From: CAYTOJ01 sp964439415
GTDB taxonomy: Bacteria; Pseudomonadota; Alphaproteobacteria; Rickettsiales; CAZAGG01
DNA length: 10,233 bases
NCBI GenBank assembly: GCA_964439415.1
Contig: CAYTOJ010000070.1
Span: 1 to 10,233 of the forward strand
Reading direction: 5' to 3'
In this document: one piece after another, positions 1-7,622 of the stretch
Numbering within the stretch: the first letter of the stretch is position 1
Layout: the number at the start of each line of letters is the position of its first letter
Translations under genes and position numbers: made by a program
Notes under the pieces: model-generated
What the model saw: the letters and a program-made list of their open reading frames with translations, nothing else
The model's database searches: none
Told to the model about the DNA's origin: nothing

Positions 1-97
1 TTTAACTTCACTTGTGTTTAACAATATTTTTGATACTAATATCAATGTGGTAGGTAAAAAAACCGCCCATTATAAAATACAAATCCGGAATGCATTC

Positions 98-721
98 ATG
101 AGCAGTTGGTCAGGCAAAGTAAAATCAGCCGATGAGAAAAAAGAAAAGAAGGATGATAAAAAACAACCCAAGGAGGTTTTTTACATTGATAATCCTGATT
201 TTGTAAAGGTGGGCGTTATTGCCTTTTTTGAGTCCCCCAAGGTGGAGGACATCCGCGAAATTGCCGTTAAAACGGCACTGCTGAATACCATCCCTGATGT
301 TATTGAGTTCACAAGTTCTGATGAACTGGTGGATGCGGACGGTCTCTCTGACGATGTTATCGAGCCTGACCAGTATGGCCACCGCAGGGATGAGGAACTA
401 GGCGGGGATGGCAACCTGCTCAGTAACACGGAAGTGGTATTATCGGGAAAGCGGGACGGTATATGCATATTTTTCACCATGGGAACAAACCCGGAAGGCG
501 AGAAAGCTTTCGCGTATTTCTCCATAAGGGTGGAGCGAATTAACTCACTGGTGCGGCAGATACAGAAAGGGCGGATAACGCCATCAGAAGTTGGGCGCGT
601 GGTGCATCAGGGCATGGGTATGCCCGGCAAAAAAGATATTGACGAGATGTTCGATAACTGGCTTTTCACCGCCCGCAAAACCACCATTAAATATATCGCC
701 CGCAAAGCCGGCGGGGAATAG
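98..721 (+). CDS. Hypothetical protein, unrecognised family
   Basis: I do not recognise this protein. From the ATG at 98 it has 207 residues. It starts with a short hydrophilic segment, then a strongly charged Lys/Glu/Asp stretch (KSADEKKEKKDDKKQPKE, about residues 9-26), then what looks like a globular alpha/beta domain. There is no signal peptide and no membrane helix, so it is probably cytosolic. The frame is open to the left edge and a GTG at 14 is possible. I prefer ATG 98 because a GGA lies 8 nt upstream, a TATAAAAT at 71-78 could be a -10 box, and the sequence before it is AT-rich and of low quality as protein. The TAG stop (719-721) is formed partly by the first bases of the adjacent TA-flanked repeat, so the C-terminus may have been altered by that insertion. 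No function is proposed. Confidence 0.6.
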   Translation: MSSWSGKVKSADEKKEKKDDKKQPKEVFYIDNPDFVKVGVIAFFESPKVEDIREIAVKTALLNTIPDVIEFTSSDELVDADGLSDDVIEPDQYGHRRDEELGGDGNLLSNTEVVLSGKRDGICIFFTMGTNPEGEKAFAYFSIRVERINSLVRQIQKGRITPSEVGRVVHQGMGMPGKKDIDEMFDNWLFTARKTTIKYIARKAGGE

Positions 722-952
722 ACTTCTCTCCAGACTCTACTGCGCTGGCAAACTTGCTTGTCTCTGGCTGCGCTAAGCTACACAAATGAGGTTTACTCAT
801 TTGGTAGTTAAGCTTAGCTCTCAAATCCGCATGTACCCAAAAGTACACTTAGGCTTTAGCTAAAAACGCTTTCAGCGTTTTCCTCACGCCTACGCTCTGC
901 GGTGCTCGCTTCGCGCATTTTGCTCACCGCAGCGAGTTTCGAAAGAAGTCTA
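719..952. repeat. TA-flanked MITE-like element, copy 1 (234 bp)
   Basis: The element begins TAGACTTCT and ends AGAAGTCTA, a perfect 9-bp terminal inverted repeat whose outer TA on each side can be read as a target-site duplication. The inverted match continues imperfectly inward for about 25 bp. Inside are nested palindromes: AAATGAG-GTTTA-CTCATTT, TGTAC-N6-GTACA, and CTGCGGTG paired with CACCGCAG. It encodes no convincing protein. A related copy lies at 7623-7818; this copy has about 38 bp more in its right half. TA-flanked, non-coding, inverted-ended elements are typical of MITEs mobilised by IS630/Tc1-mariner transposases. That assignment is inference, since no transposase is in the window. 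The element fills most of the gap between the first gene and mrdA. Confidence 0.8.
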
Positions 953-1012
953 ATAGAATAACTGACTCTATTTCCCCTTTCCTGAACGTCGGATTCTCTA
1001 TATCTACGCTTA

Positions 1013-2842
1013 ATGCGTTCGGATAATATAAAATCAAAAACTTTCACACGGCGGGCGTTTATCCTGGGCTGTGGCAAGCTTGGCCTTTTCGGGGTGCTGG
1101 CTGGCAGGCTGTATTACCTGCAAGTCAAAGAGGGTGAACAGTTTGAAACGATGGCGGAGGATAACCGCATCCGCCTGCAGTTCCTATCCCCCCCCCGTGG
1201 CCGGATTCTTGATCGTAACGGCGTACTGCTTGCCGGGAATGAAACCAACTATGAACTGTTCTATGATAAGTCCCAGAATCATAACTTCACGCCACAGTTG
1301 GAAAAAGCCGCATCCCTGCTGCAAATCCCTGAGGATGAGATTAAAGAGATAGCCGCCAGAGTAACCAGAGCCAGACGTAATGAACTGGTGGAGATTATGG
1401 ATAACCTCACCTGGGAGCAGGTAACAAGGCTGGAAGTCAGCCGGGTGGACATGCCATCAATGGAAATCAACTTCGGGCTTACACGCAGCTACCCCATGCG
1501 GGAAATGGCATCGCACATTCTGGGCTATACCGGCTCAGCCTCAAAAAGTGAGGAAAAGGGCAAGGCACTCTACCGGATGCCGGATTTTAAAGTCGGCAAG
1601 AACGGGATGGAGAAAATATATGATGAAACACTGCAAGGCCAGCCCGGCGTTAAAAGAATGGAGGTAAACGCCCACGGCGTGACGGTGCGCGAGATCAGCA
1701 ATCACCGTGGTCTGGACGGTAGGGATGTTTACTGCGCCATAGATGCAGAACTGCAGGTTTATGCGTATGAGGCACTACAGGATAATAACGGCAGCATAGT
1801 GGTGATGGATATAAAAACCGGGGAAATTCTCTGCATGGTATCCAAACCCGGTTATAACCCGGCGGCGCTCAGCCGCTCCATGAAGCCGGGTTACTGGAAG
1901 CAGTTGATGCAGGATACTAACACCCCGCTTATAAACAAGTGCATCTCCGGCCTTTACCCCCCAGGCTCCACATTCAAGCTTATCACTGCGCTGGCAGCGC
2001 TGGAGGCGGGGGTTATAAACAATAACAGCACGGTTTTCTGCCCCGGACATATGGATCTTGGCAACCGCCGTTTTCACTGCTGGAAACGTGGCGGCCATGG
2101 AACGGTGAATTTGAAACAGGCCATAGCTGAATCCTGCGACATATACTTTTATAAAGCGGGGCTGGAGACGGGGATTGACAGAATCGCCGGGCTCGGGCGG
2201 CGGCTTGGTCTGGGACTCAGAAGCGGTATCGACCTGCCCGGCGAGAAGGCTGGCGTTATGCCGGATCAGGACTGGAAACGGGAACGTTACCGACAGCCCT
2301 GGCTGGCCGGGGAGACTCTCAACTGCGCCATCGGCCAGGGGTATGTTCTGTCTACTCCGCTGCAAGTCACGATTATGACAGCTATGCTCGCCAATGGGGG
2401 CTACGCGCTTAAGCCCACGACATTGAAAAACAGTGCCGACCAGGCAGAGGGAAAATCACAGGTACTTAAACGCAAACATCTGGATATGATTCTGGACGGT
2501 ATGTACGCCTGCACTAATGAGCGCGGCGGCACGGCTTATGCTAACCGTATCATGCAGGAAGGTATGGAAATGGCAGGCAAAACCGGAACCGCTCAGGTAA
2601 AAAAAATACTTCGCAGCGCCTCAGGCAGCAGCCTTAAGGAATCCCGCCGGGAGTTCAAACACCATGCCTGGTATACGGGATTCGCGCCCTTCAACACGCC
2701 AAAATTCGCTATAACCGTTCTGGTTGACCATGGCGAGAGTGGATCAGCCGCCGCCGCCCCAATAGCGCGTGATGTGCTGCTTAAATGCCAGAACCTCTTC
2801 TCCGCCCGCAGCCCAGACGGCGAAACAGCAGGGGAGTTATAA
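1013..2842 (+). CDS. mrdA: Penicillin-binding protein 2 (MrdA), elongation transpeptidase
   Basis: This is the class B PBP that crosslinks peptidoglycan in the elongasome (with RodA and MreBCD), anchored in the inner membrane with its catalytic domain in the periplasm. It has 609 residues, a normal length. A short basic cytoplasmic tail is followed by one membrane helix (about 14-32). The dimerisation domain follows (about 50-225, with the PPRGRILDRNG motif at 60-70), then the transpeptidase domain (about 250-590). The catalytic motifs are intact: S319-T-F-K322 with nucleophile Ser319, S374-C-D376, and K523-T-G-T. The FTRRAFILG start is typical of alphaproteobacterial PBP2. ATG 1013 is the first start in a frame that opens only at 986; no good Shine-Dalgarno precedes it. 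Unusually, rodA does not follow and mreC/mreD do not precede it, so the usual cluster is split. A run of nine C at 1188-1196 lies in the coding sequence and is in frame. Confidence 0.95.
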   Translation: MRSDNIKSKTFTRRAFILGCGKLGLFGVLAGRLYYLQVKEGEQFETMAEDNRIRLQFLSPPRGRILDRNGVLLAGNETNYELFYDKSQNHNFTPQLEKAASLLQIPEDEIKEIAARVTRARRNELVEIMDNLTWEQVTRLEVSRVDMPSMEINFGLTRSYPMREMASHILGYTGSASKSEEKGKALYRMPDFKVGKNGMEKIYDETLQGQPGVKRMEVNAHGVTVREISNHRGLDGRDVYCAIDAELQVYAYEALQDNNGSIVVMDIKTGEILCMVSKPGYNPAALSRSMKPGYWKQLMQDTNTPLINKCISGLYPPGSTFKLITALAALEAGVINNNSTVFCPGHMDLGNRRFHCWKRGGHGTVNLKQAIAESCDIYFYKAGLETGIDRIAGLGRRLGLGLRSGIDLPGEKAGVMPDQDWKRERYRQPWLAGETLNCAIGQGYVLSTPLQVTIMTAMLANGGYALKPTTLKNSADQAEGKSQVLKRKHLDMILDGMYACTNERGGTAYANRIMQEGMEMAGKTGTAQVKKILRSASGSSLKESRREFKHHAWYTGFAPFNTPKFAITVLVDHGESGSAAAAPIARDVLLKCQNLFSARSPDGETAGEL

Positions 2843-2852
2843 AATTCCACCC

Positions 2853-2886
2853 AAAAAATACAAAATTTATGAGCTTTTTATTTTTT
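2853..2886 (+). terminator. Possible weak A/T hairpin after mrdA
   Basis: Eleven bases after the mrdA stop, AAAAAATA (2853-2860) pairs perfectly with TATTTTTT (2879-2886), and the pairing continues after one mismatch through AAAA (2862-2865) with TTTT (2875-2878). The stem is entirely A-U, with a short loop containing GAGC. Such a stem is weak, so it may only slow transcription. It is the only terminator candidate between mrdA and the signalling operon. Confidence 0.25.
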
Positions 2887-2902
2887 CCCATAACAAGTAG
2901 TG

Positions 2903-2986
2903 TCACTTTATTATCCGCTTGGATTCCATACTTAAATACTGTTCCGCTTCTTGCGTGAAGTGGAAGGATTGGTTCTAATAAAGTGA
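2903..2986 (+). promoter_or_regulatory. Inverted repeat in the leader of the kinase operon
   Basis: TCACTTTATTA (2903-2913) is the exact reverse complement of TAATAAAGTGA (2976-2986), with 62 nt between the arms. The right arm ends 5 nt before the ATG at 2992 and covers a possible GTG start at 2983. Inside the loop, CCGCTTC and GAAGTGG (about 2944-2963) can form a second small hairpin with one G-U pair. In RNA the outer stem would mask the start region of the kinase gene; in DNA the arms could be a spaced operator. Which of these applies, if either, is not visible from the sequence. Confidence 0.35.
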
Positions 2987-2991
2987 TTTTC

Positions 2992-3629
2992 ATGCCATTG
3001 CTGACAAAAATTCCCGGCAAACATTATTTTATCTCCATATTTATTATTGGCGCGGCCTTGTTTTTAACGTTCAGCACGCTTGTCTATCGGCGGTACGATG
3101 AGGCGCAATATCTGAATGGCTGGACGCTGTATAATTATGAGGTTGTACGATTATCACGACGTATTCTGCAGAGCCTAGTGGATATGGAGACAGGCGTAAG
3201 GGGGTATATCCTGACAGGCCAGGAAAGTTTCCTGGAGCCTTATGAAAAATCAAGGGAAAGCCTGGCAGATAAGGTCGAGCAGTTATTGCAATACACAGAG
3301 GCTGACAATACGGCCAGAAGTAATGTAGAGGTCTGGCAACAGAAAATAGCCGCTTATGATGCTTTGCTGAGTCAGGAAGTTCAGGCATTTACGGTGCGCG
3401 GCAAAGCAGGGATAAAGGAACCGATACTGGGTATCCAGAAGGCGCAGATGGATGAATTGCGCACTTTAATAGAGCAGTACATACAAACTCAGTTGAGTAA
3501 ATTGCAGCAGCAAATAAAAATCACCGCCGGAAAAAGGGGTGATTTTAAGTATATACTGGTAATCGGTACGGTTCTGGCCATCAGCGCAATGCTACTGGCA
3601 ACCCTGATAATTACAGCATTAATTGCGCG
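2992..3629 (+). CDS. CHASE3 sensor histidine kinase, N-terminal part (gene broken by assembly gap)
   Basis: This is the sensor half of a membrane histidine kinase whose catalytic half lies at 3730-4964. It shows a membrane helix (about residues 12-32), an extracytoplasmic CHASE3 domain (about 37-180) carrying the family signature DMETGVRGYILTGQ from residue 64, and a second membrane helix (about 187-212). CHASE3 is a helical periplasmic sensor domain whose ligand is generally unknown. I chose ATG 2992; an in-frame GTG at 2983 would add three residues, and neither start has a clear Shine-Dalgarno (AAGGA at 2964-2968 is too far away). The coding sequence runs into the N gap without a stop. When the 100 N and one copy of the 55-bp overlap are removed, the frame continues exactly into the downstream half, giving one protein of about 605 residues. 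It is the first gene of the signalling operon. Confidence 0.88.
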
Positions 3630-3784
3630 NNNNNNNNNNNNNNNNNNNNNNNNNNNNNNNNNNNNNNNNNNNNNNNNNNNNNNNNNNNNNNNNNNNNNNN
3701 NNNNNNNNNNNNNNNNNNNNNNNNNNNNNTGGCCATCAGCGCAATGCTACTGGCAACCCTGATAATTACAGCATTAATTGCGCG
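3575..3784. repeat. Identical 55-bp overlap on both sides of the gap (assembly artefact)
   Basis: Bases 3575-3629 and 3730-3784 are identical over all 55 positions and end exactly at the gap on the left and begin exactly at it on the right. This is what results when two contigs ending in the same k-mer are scaffolded without merging; 55 is a common assembler k-mer size. It is not a biological duplication. Collapsing the two copies restores one reading frame encoding the second transmembrane helix of the CHASE3 kinase. Confidence 0.93.
3630..3729. other. Assembly gap of 100 N
   Basis: There are exactly 100 N, the conventional placeholder for a gap of unknown size. Given the identical 55-bp flanks, the true gap is most likely negative (an overlap), so no sequence need be missing. 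Left as it stands, the run shifts the frame, because 155 surplus bases is not a multiple of three, and it makes one kinase gene look like two. Confidence 0.97.
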
Positions 3785-4964
3785 TGCGCAGCGTTCCGCT
3801 CAGGCGATTATAGAAGCTGAGGAACGATTCCGGCTGGTTATGAACGGCATTAATGATGGTGTATTTGATTTTAATCCTGTTGAGAAAAGCATATACTACT
3901 CACCCACATTCAAATCCATGCTTGGTTATACAGAAGACGAATTTCCCGATATACCGGAAGCTTCAAATGATATTCTGCACCCTGATGATGTGGATGCCGT
4001 CTGGGAGCAGTTTTACAGTTATGAACGCAAGGAAATACCGGAATACCGTAATGTATTCCGTATGCGTCATAAAAACGGAAGCTGGCGCTGGATATTATCA
4101 CGCGGCATAGGTTTCTGGGATAAGGATGGAAAAATGTACCGCATGATTGGTACGCACATGGATATTACCGATCAGAAAAAGCGTGAGGAGGATCTGGCTC
4201 AGGTAAATGCGGATCTTGAGACTTTTACCTATATAACATCGCATGATATGCGCTCTCCCCTGGTTAATCTGAAAGGTTTCGCCAAGGAACTGGCACATTC
4301 GGTTAATACTGTCAGTCCAGTTTTTCACGCTATCAAGCATCATTTATCAATGGAAGACCAGAATGCGGTTTTTAAAGCTCTGGAAGAGGATATTCCCGAA
4401 GCTTTGAAATTCATTGAAAAATCCACGGATCGTATGGATAGCCTCACCACTGCCGTGCTTGATCTGTCACGCATTGGTAGGCGTGAATATCACCGGGATA
4501 TGGTGGATATGGAAGCGGTGATTAAGAGGTGTATAGACGCTCATGCCTATGAGATTGAGCAGAAAAAAGTTGTCACTACTTGTGAACAGCTGCCGATGCT
4601 TGTATCGGACGCATTGGCGCTGGAGCAGATATTCTGCAATATCATAGACAATGCGGTGAAATATTTAAGCCCTGAGCGCCCGGGCAGAATAACTATTTCC
4701 GCCCGCCAGACCGCAACTGATGTAATATTCACCATAGCTGATAATGGCCGCGGTATTGCCCAGGAAGACCAGACTAAGATATTTGAGATGTTCCGCCGTG
4801 CACGCAATACTGATGATGTGCGTGGTGTGGGTATGGGCATGTCATTCGTCAGGGCTACGCTGCGTAAATTAGGGGGGATTATATGGTGTGAGTCTCAACT
4901 TGATGTTGGTACAAACTTTTATATCCGTCTGCCAAGACAACCAATAAAAGAAAGAACCGTATGA
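3730..4964 (+). CDS. PAS-histidine kinase, C-terminal part of the same CHASE3 kinase
   Basis: This is the catalytic half of the kinase begun at 2992, numbered here on the reconstructed 605-residue protein. After the second membrane helix comes a PAS domain of the PAS_3 type (about 224-344, with the NGSWRWILSRG and IGTHMDITDQKK motifs). The HisKA domain follows, with phospho-acceptor His366 in TSHDMRSPL, then a HATPase_c domain with N-box Asn502 (NIIDNAVKY), the DNGRG box at Asp532, and a glycine-rich lid GVGMGM at about 560. The lid lacks the usual GLGL form but resembles kinases that pair with Rcp1-like regulators. It should autophosphorylate at the inner membrane and pass phosphate to the next gene's product, with which it overlaps by 4 nt (ATGA, 4961-4964), implying translational coupling. 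An internal ATG at 3744 exists but falls inside the membrane helix, so it is not a likely true start. Confidence 0.9.
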
Positions 4965-5413
4965 TCAGTACATTCCCTGAGCCTTTCACCCTGGTGATGA
5001 TAGAAGACGATGAAGGTCACGCCAGGCTTATACGCAAAAACCTGGAGCGTGCCGGTATAGGCAATGAAATTATACATCTGGAGGATGGCCAGCATGCGCT
5101 GGATTATTTTTTCCATAAGGATAATATTGCTATCAAACACGATAAAAGCCTGATTCTGCTTGACCTCAACCTGCCTAATATAGATGGCTACGAGATTCTG
5201 AAAAGGCTGAAAGAGGAGGAACGCACCAGAACTATTCCCGTCATAATCCTCACCACAACCGATAACCCCAGGGAGATCGACCGCTGCTATGAACTGGGTT
5301 GCAATGTATATATCATCAAGCCGGTGGAGTACGATAACTTCACTGATGCTATCCGCAAACTCGGGCTGATACTCGCAGTGGTCAAATTGCCGCACGCCCC
5401 AAAAAAATACTGA
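4961..5413 (+). CDS. Stand-alone receiver response regulator, Rcp1-like
   Basis: This 150-residue protein is a single receiver domain with no output domain, of the Rcp1/CheY-like type often coded beside phytochrome-like or PAS kinases. The acidic pocket is E15-D16-D17 (MIEDDEGHARLIRKNL), the phospho-acceptor is Asp68 in LLDLNLPNIDG, the switch Thr is Thr98 (VIILTTT), and the conserved Lys-Pro is K120-P121. All key residues are present, so it should accept phosphate. The ATG overlaps the stop of the upstream kinase (ATGA), so partnership with that CHASE3-PAS kinase is very likely. With no DNA-binding part, it probably acts by protein contact or as a phosphate shuttle or sink towards the hybrid kinase that follows 3 nt later. 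Confidence 0.93.
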   Translation: MISTFPEPFTLVMIEDDEGHARLIRKNLERAGIGNEIIHLEDGQHALDYFFHKDNIAIKHDKSLILLDLNLPNIDGYEILKRLKEEERTRTIPVIILTTTDNPREIDRCYELGCNVYIIKPVEYDNFTDAIRKLGLILAVVKLPHAPKKY

Positions 5414-5416
5414 TAT

Positions 5417-7006
5417 ATGCCTTATACACCTTTGCATCATATACTTTATGTGGAGGACGATGAGGCACTGGCTCGCCTGCTGCAGAAACGCATGGAGCGG
5501 CAGCGTTTCGAAGTGCGCACCGTGTATACTGCTGAGGATGGGTTAAAAGCCATGTCAGAAAAGCATTACGACCTGGTGCTTATAGACTATAATCTTCCCG
5601 GAATGAGCGGCCTGGATATGCTGGATAAAATTATAGCCATGGATAATCCCATACCGGCGATAATACTTACCGCCAGCGGGGACGAGCGCATAGCGCTTTC
5701 AGCACTGGAGAGGGGCGCGGCGGACTACGCCGTGAAGGATACCAACCAGACTTATCTTGATCTTCTTCCGGCGGTAATGCAGGCGGCATACACCAAGGAA
5801 AGACTGATGCGCATCACTGAGCAGCAGCGCCGTGATCTGGAGGAAGCTGTTATAAAAGCGGAAGCGGCGAATCAGGCAAAAAGTAATTTTCTCGCTACCA
5901 TGAGCCATGAAATACGCACACCCATGAATGTAGTGGTTGGCCTGGCGCAGATGCTGGCCCGCACCAGCCTGAATGAAGAACAGCTTAAAATTGTAAACAC
6001 ATTGCAGAACAATGCTGACCTTCTGCTGAAGCTTATTAATGATCTGCTTGATATAAGCCGTATCGAATCAGGCCAGGTGCAACTTGAAGCGGTTAGTTTT
6101 ACTTTATCCTCCCTGCTGGATGATGTACGAATTATGTTTCACGACCAGGCAACTGATAAAAAACTATACTTGCATATAAACGGGCTGGAAGGAGAGCAGG
6201 CATTTAAGGGCGACCGCACGCGCCTTCAGCAGATTCTGATGAATCTGGTGAGTAACGCCCTGAAATTCACCGAAACAGGCGGTATTGATATTGAGGTAAA
6301 TCATACTGAGCGGGATGAGAATAACATAACTTTAAGCATCACCGTGCGCGATACCGGAATAGGCATTACCGCTGATAAACTGCCATGTATTTTTGATAAA
6401 TTCACCCAGGCTGATGAAAGCATCACCCGCCGTTTTGGTGGATCAGGGCTTGGTCTATCCATAGCCAGGTCACTTGCGCAGTTGATGGATGGAGATATTT
6501 CAGTGGAATCCACCCCTGGCATGGGTTCAGTATTTACCGTCACGGTTAATCTGCTTAAAGGTAATAACGTTGATACTGTATCTGCTGCTGCTTTGCAGGA
6601 AAAAGCGCCGGAACACTCAGGCGGAACTGTATTGGTGGTTGAAGACTATGCGCCGAATATAATGGTAGCTACCCTGATGCTGGAGGATATCGGTTATTCA
6701 GTGGTAACGGCTGAAAGCGGCCTTGAGGCTATAGAAGTTCTGAAAAATGCGAAAGTGCCTTTCCACGCTATACTGATGGACGTGCAGATGTACGGCATGG
6801 ATGGTCTGGAGACCACCCGCCGCATCCGCGAACTGGAGCAAACGCAGGGTAGGCGTTATACCATTTTCGGTGTCACCGCGCATTCTCTGGCGGGTGACCG
6901 GGAACGCTGCCTTGACGCCGGCATGGATGATTACATCAGCAAACCAATCCATCAGGATATCCTGGCATCCAAACTGAAGGCTATCAAAACAAGAGAATTT
7001 TCTTAG
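5417..7006 (+). CDS. Hybrid histidine kinase, REC-HisKA-HATPase-REC
   Basis: This 529-residue soluble hybrid kinase has no membrane helix. The first receiver (about 5-125) has E13-D14-D15, phospho-acceptor Asp57 (LIDYNLPG), Thr85 and Lys107 (followed by Asp rather than Pro). A coiled-coil linker (about 128-158) leads to HisKA with His164 in MSHEIRTPMN. The HATPase domain shows N-box Asn276/Asn280 (NLVSNALKF), DTGIG at 312-316 and GGSGLGLS at 341-348. The second receiver (about 403-525) has E409-D410, Asp455 (LMDVQM), Thr487 and K509-P510. All catalytic residues are intact. The N-terminal receiver implies that the kinase is switched by phosphate from an upstream kinase, probably the CHASE3-PAS kinase two genes back, so kinase feeds kinase. 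The gene starts 3 nt after the upstream stop without a Shine-Dalgarno, consistent with translational coupling. A HPt partner for the second receiver is not seen nearby. Confidence 0.95.
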   Translation: MPYTPLHHILYVEDDEALARLLQKRMERQRFEVRTVYTAEDGLKAMSEKHYDLVLIDYNLPGMSGLDMLDKIIAMDNPIPAIILTASGDERIALSALERGAADYAVKDTNQTYLDLLPAVMQAAYTKERLMRITEQQRRDLEEAVIKAEAANQAKSNFLATMSHEIRTPMNVVVGLAQMLARTSLNEEQLKIVNTLQNNADLLLKLINDLLDISRIESGQVQLEAVSFTLSSLLDDVRIMFHDQATDKKLYLHINGLEGEQAFKGDRTRLQQILMNLVSNALKFTETGGIDIEVNHTERDENNITLSITVRDTGIGITADKLPCIFDKFTQADESITRRFGGSGLGLSIARSLAQLMDGDISVESTPGMGSVFTVTVNLLKGNNVDTVSAAALQEKAPEHSGGTVLVVEDYAPNIMVATLMLEDIGYSVVTAESGLEAIEVLKNAKVPFHAILMDVQMYGMDGLETTRRIRELEQTQGRRYTIFGVTAHSLAGDRERCLDAGMDDYISKPIHQDILASKLKAIKTREFS

Positions 7007-7093
7007 CCGTTTCTTTATTTCTTTATCAGTCATTAAGCACTGCGATTTGCCTAGTTTAAGGCTATTAATTTCTTAATAAACACACAGGCTGTT

Positions 7094-7516
7094 ATGCTGC
7101 AATCAGATTCTGATGATGCCACGCTTTCTCTGATTCCTGAAATAAAGGAAGTGGAGGCGCTTGCTAATGACCTCATGAAGCTGCTGGTGCGCTCCGAGCA
7201 GGAACTGATAAAAGGTGATGCGCGTGAACAGGTGGAAAAGCTTGAGCGCTGGGTTACATCTTACCGTAATGGCCTGTATGCAGCGCGGAAAATTTCGCAG
7301 GATGGCTCTGAGATATTACATAAAACCCGTGATCAATTGAAATTAGCTCTGGATGAACAACTGCGTTTGGAAAACGAAGGTGGAAACCTTCCCGCCACTA
7401 AGGAGCAGGACGGGCAGATCGAGCAGTTATCCAGTGCGCTGCGCCATATAGATCGCATGATACCTGTTATCGACCAGTCATTTCAAAGTCCCGTTCAGGA
7501 ATTGGAAAATTCATAA
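7094..7516 (+). CDS. Hypothetical all-helical protein
   Basis: I do not recognise this 140-residue protein. It is acidic, lacks a signal peptide or membrane helix, and reads as two or three long amphipathic helices rich in Glu, Gln, Leu and Lys (for example about residues 12-70 and 75-93), so a coiled-coil or helical bundle is likely. It follows the hybrid kinase by 87 nt and precedes a tiny membrane protein by 20 nt. A short AGG lies 5 nt before the ATG. I considered a HPt phosphotransfer protein because the operon lacks one, but the HPt motif HxxKG is absent: the only histidines are in ILHKTRDQL and LRHIDRM. A FlgN-like export chaperone has a similar look but I cannot support that. The coding sequence is credible from codon use and context. 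Confidence 0.72.
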   Translation: MLQSDSDDATLSLIPEIKEVEALANDLMKLLVRSEQELIKGDAREQVEKLERWVTSYRNGLYAARKISQDGSEILHKTRDQLKLALDEQLRLENEGGNLPATKEQDGQIEQLSSALRHIDRMIPVIDQSFQSPVQELENS

Positions 7517-7536
7517 AATAAAAAGGAGTTAGAAAT

Positions 7537-7614
7537 ATGAAAGGTGTTTTATTATGGCTTATCGGCCTGCCCATTCCAATAATAATATTGTTATACATTT
7601 TTAATGTCCTTTAG
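7537..7614 (+). CDS. 25-residue membrane peptide
   Basis: This is a very short gene with a start ATG at 7537, 25 codons and a TAG stop. An excellent ribosome binding site (AAGGAG, 7523-7528) sits 8 nt before the start, one of the best in the window, which argues that it is translated. The peptide is one hydrophobic helix with a single charged residue (Lys2) and a central GLPIPIIILLYIF stretch, so it should lie in the inner membrane. From memory, tiny proteins with a WLIG-PIPIIIL core recur in proteobacterial genomes as hypothetical proteins; I cannot verify this here. It lies 20 nt after the helical protein gene, probably in the same transcript, and 8 nt before the second TA-flanked repeat. 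Confidence 0.7.
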   Translation: MKGVLLWLIGLPIPIIILLYIFNVL

Positions 7615-7622
7615 ATTTGTGC

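Noticed and set aside
1775..2365. Long minus-strand open frame (196 codons)
   Set aside because: It lies fully opposite the mrdA transpeptidase domain, shows no domain or ribosome binding site, and is explained as a shadow of mrdA codon bias.
3630..3729. A real tandem duplication or insertion at the gap
   Set aside because: Flanks are identical for exactly 55 bp and abut 100 N on both sides, and merging them restores the frame, so an assembly overlap is the simpler reading.
4919..5440. Minus-strand open frame (173 codons)
   Set aside because: It is opposite the well-defined receiver gene and has no recognisable protein features.
7094..7516. HPt phosphotransfer protein completing the relay
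   Set aside because: It is helical and well placed, but lacks the HxxKG motif around a phospho-accepting histidine.
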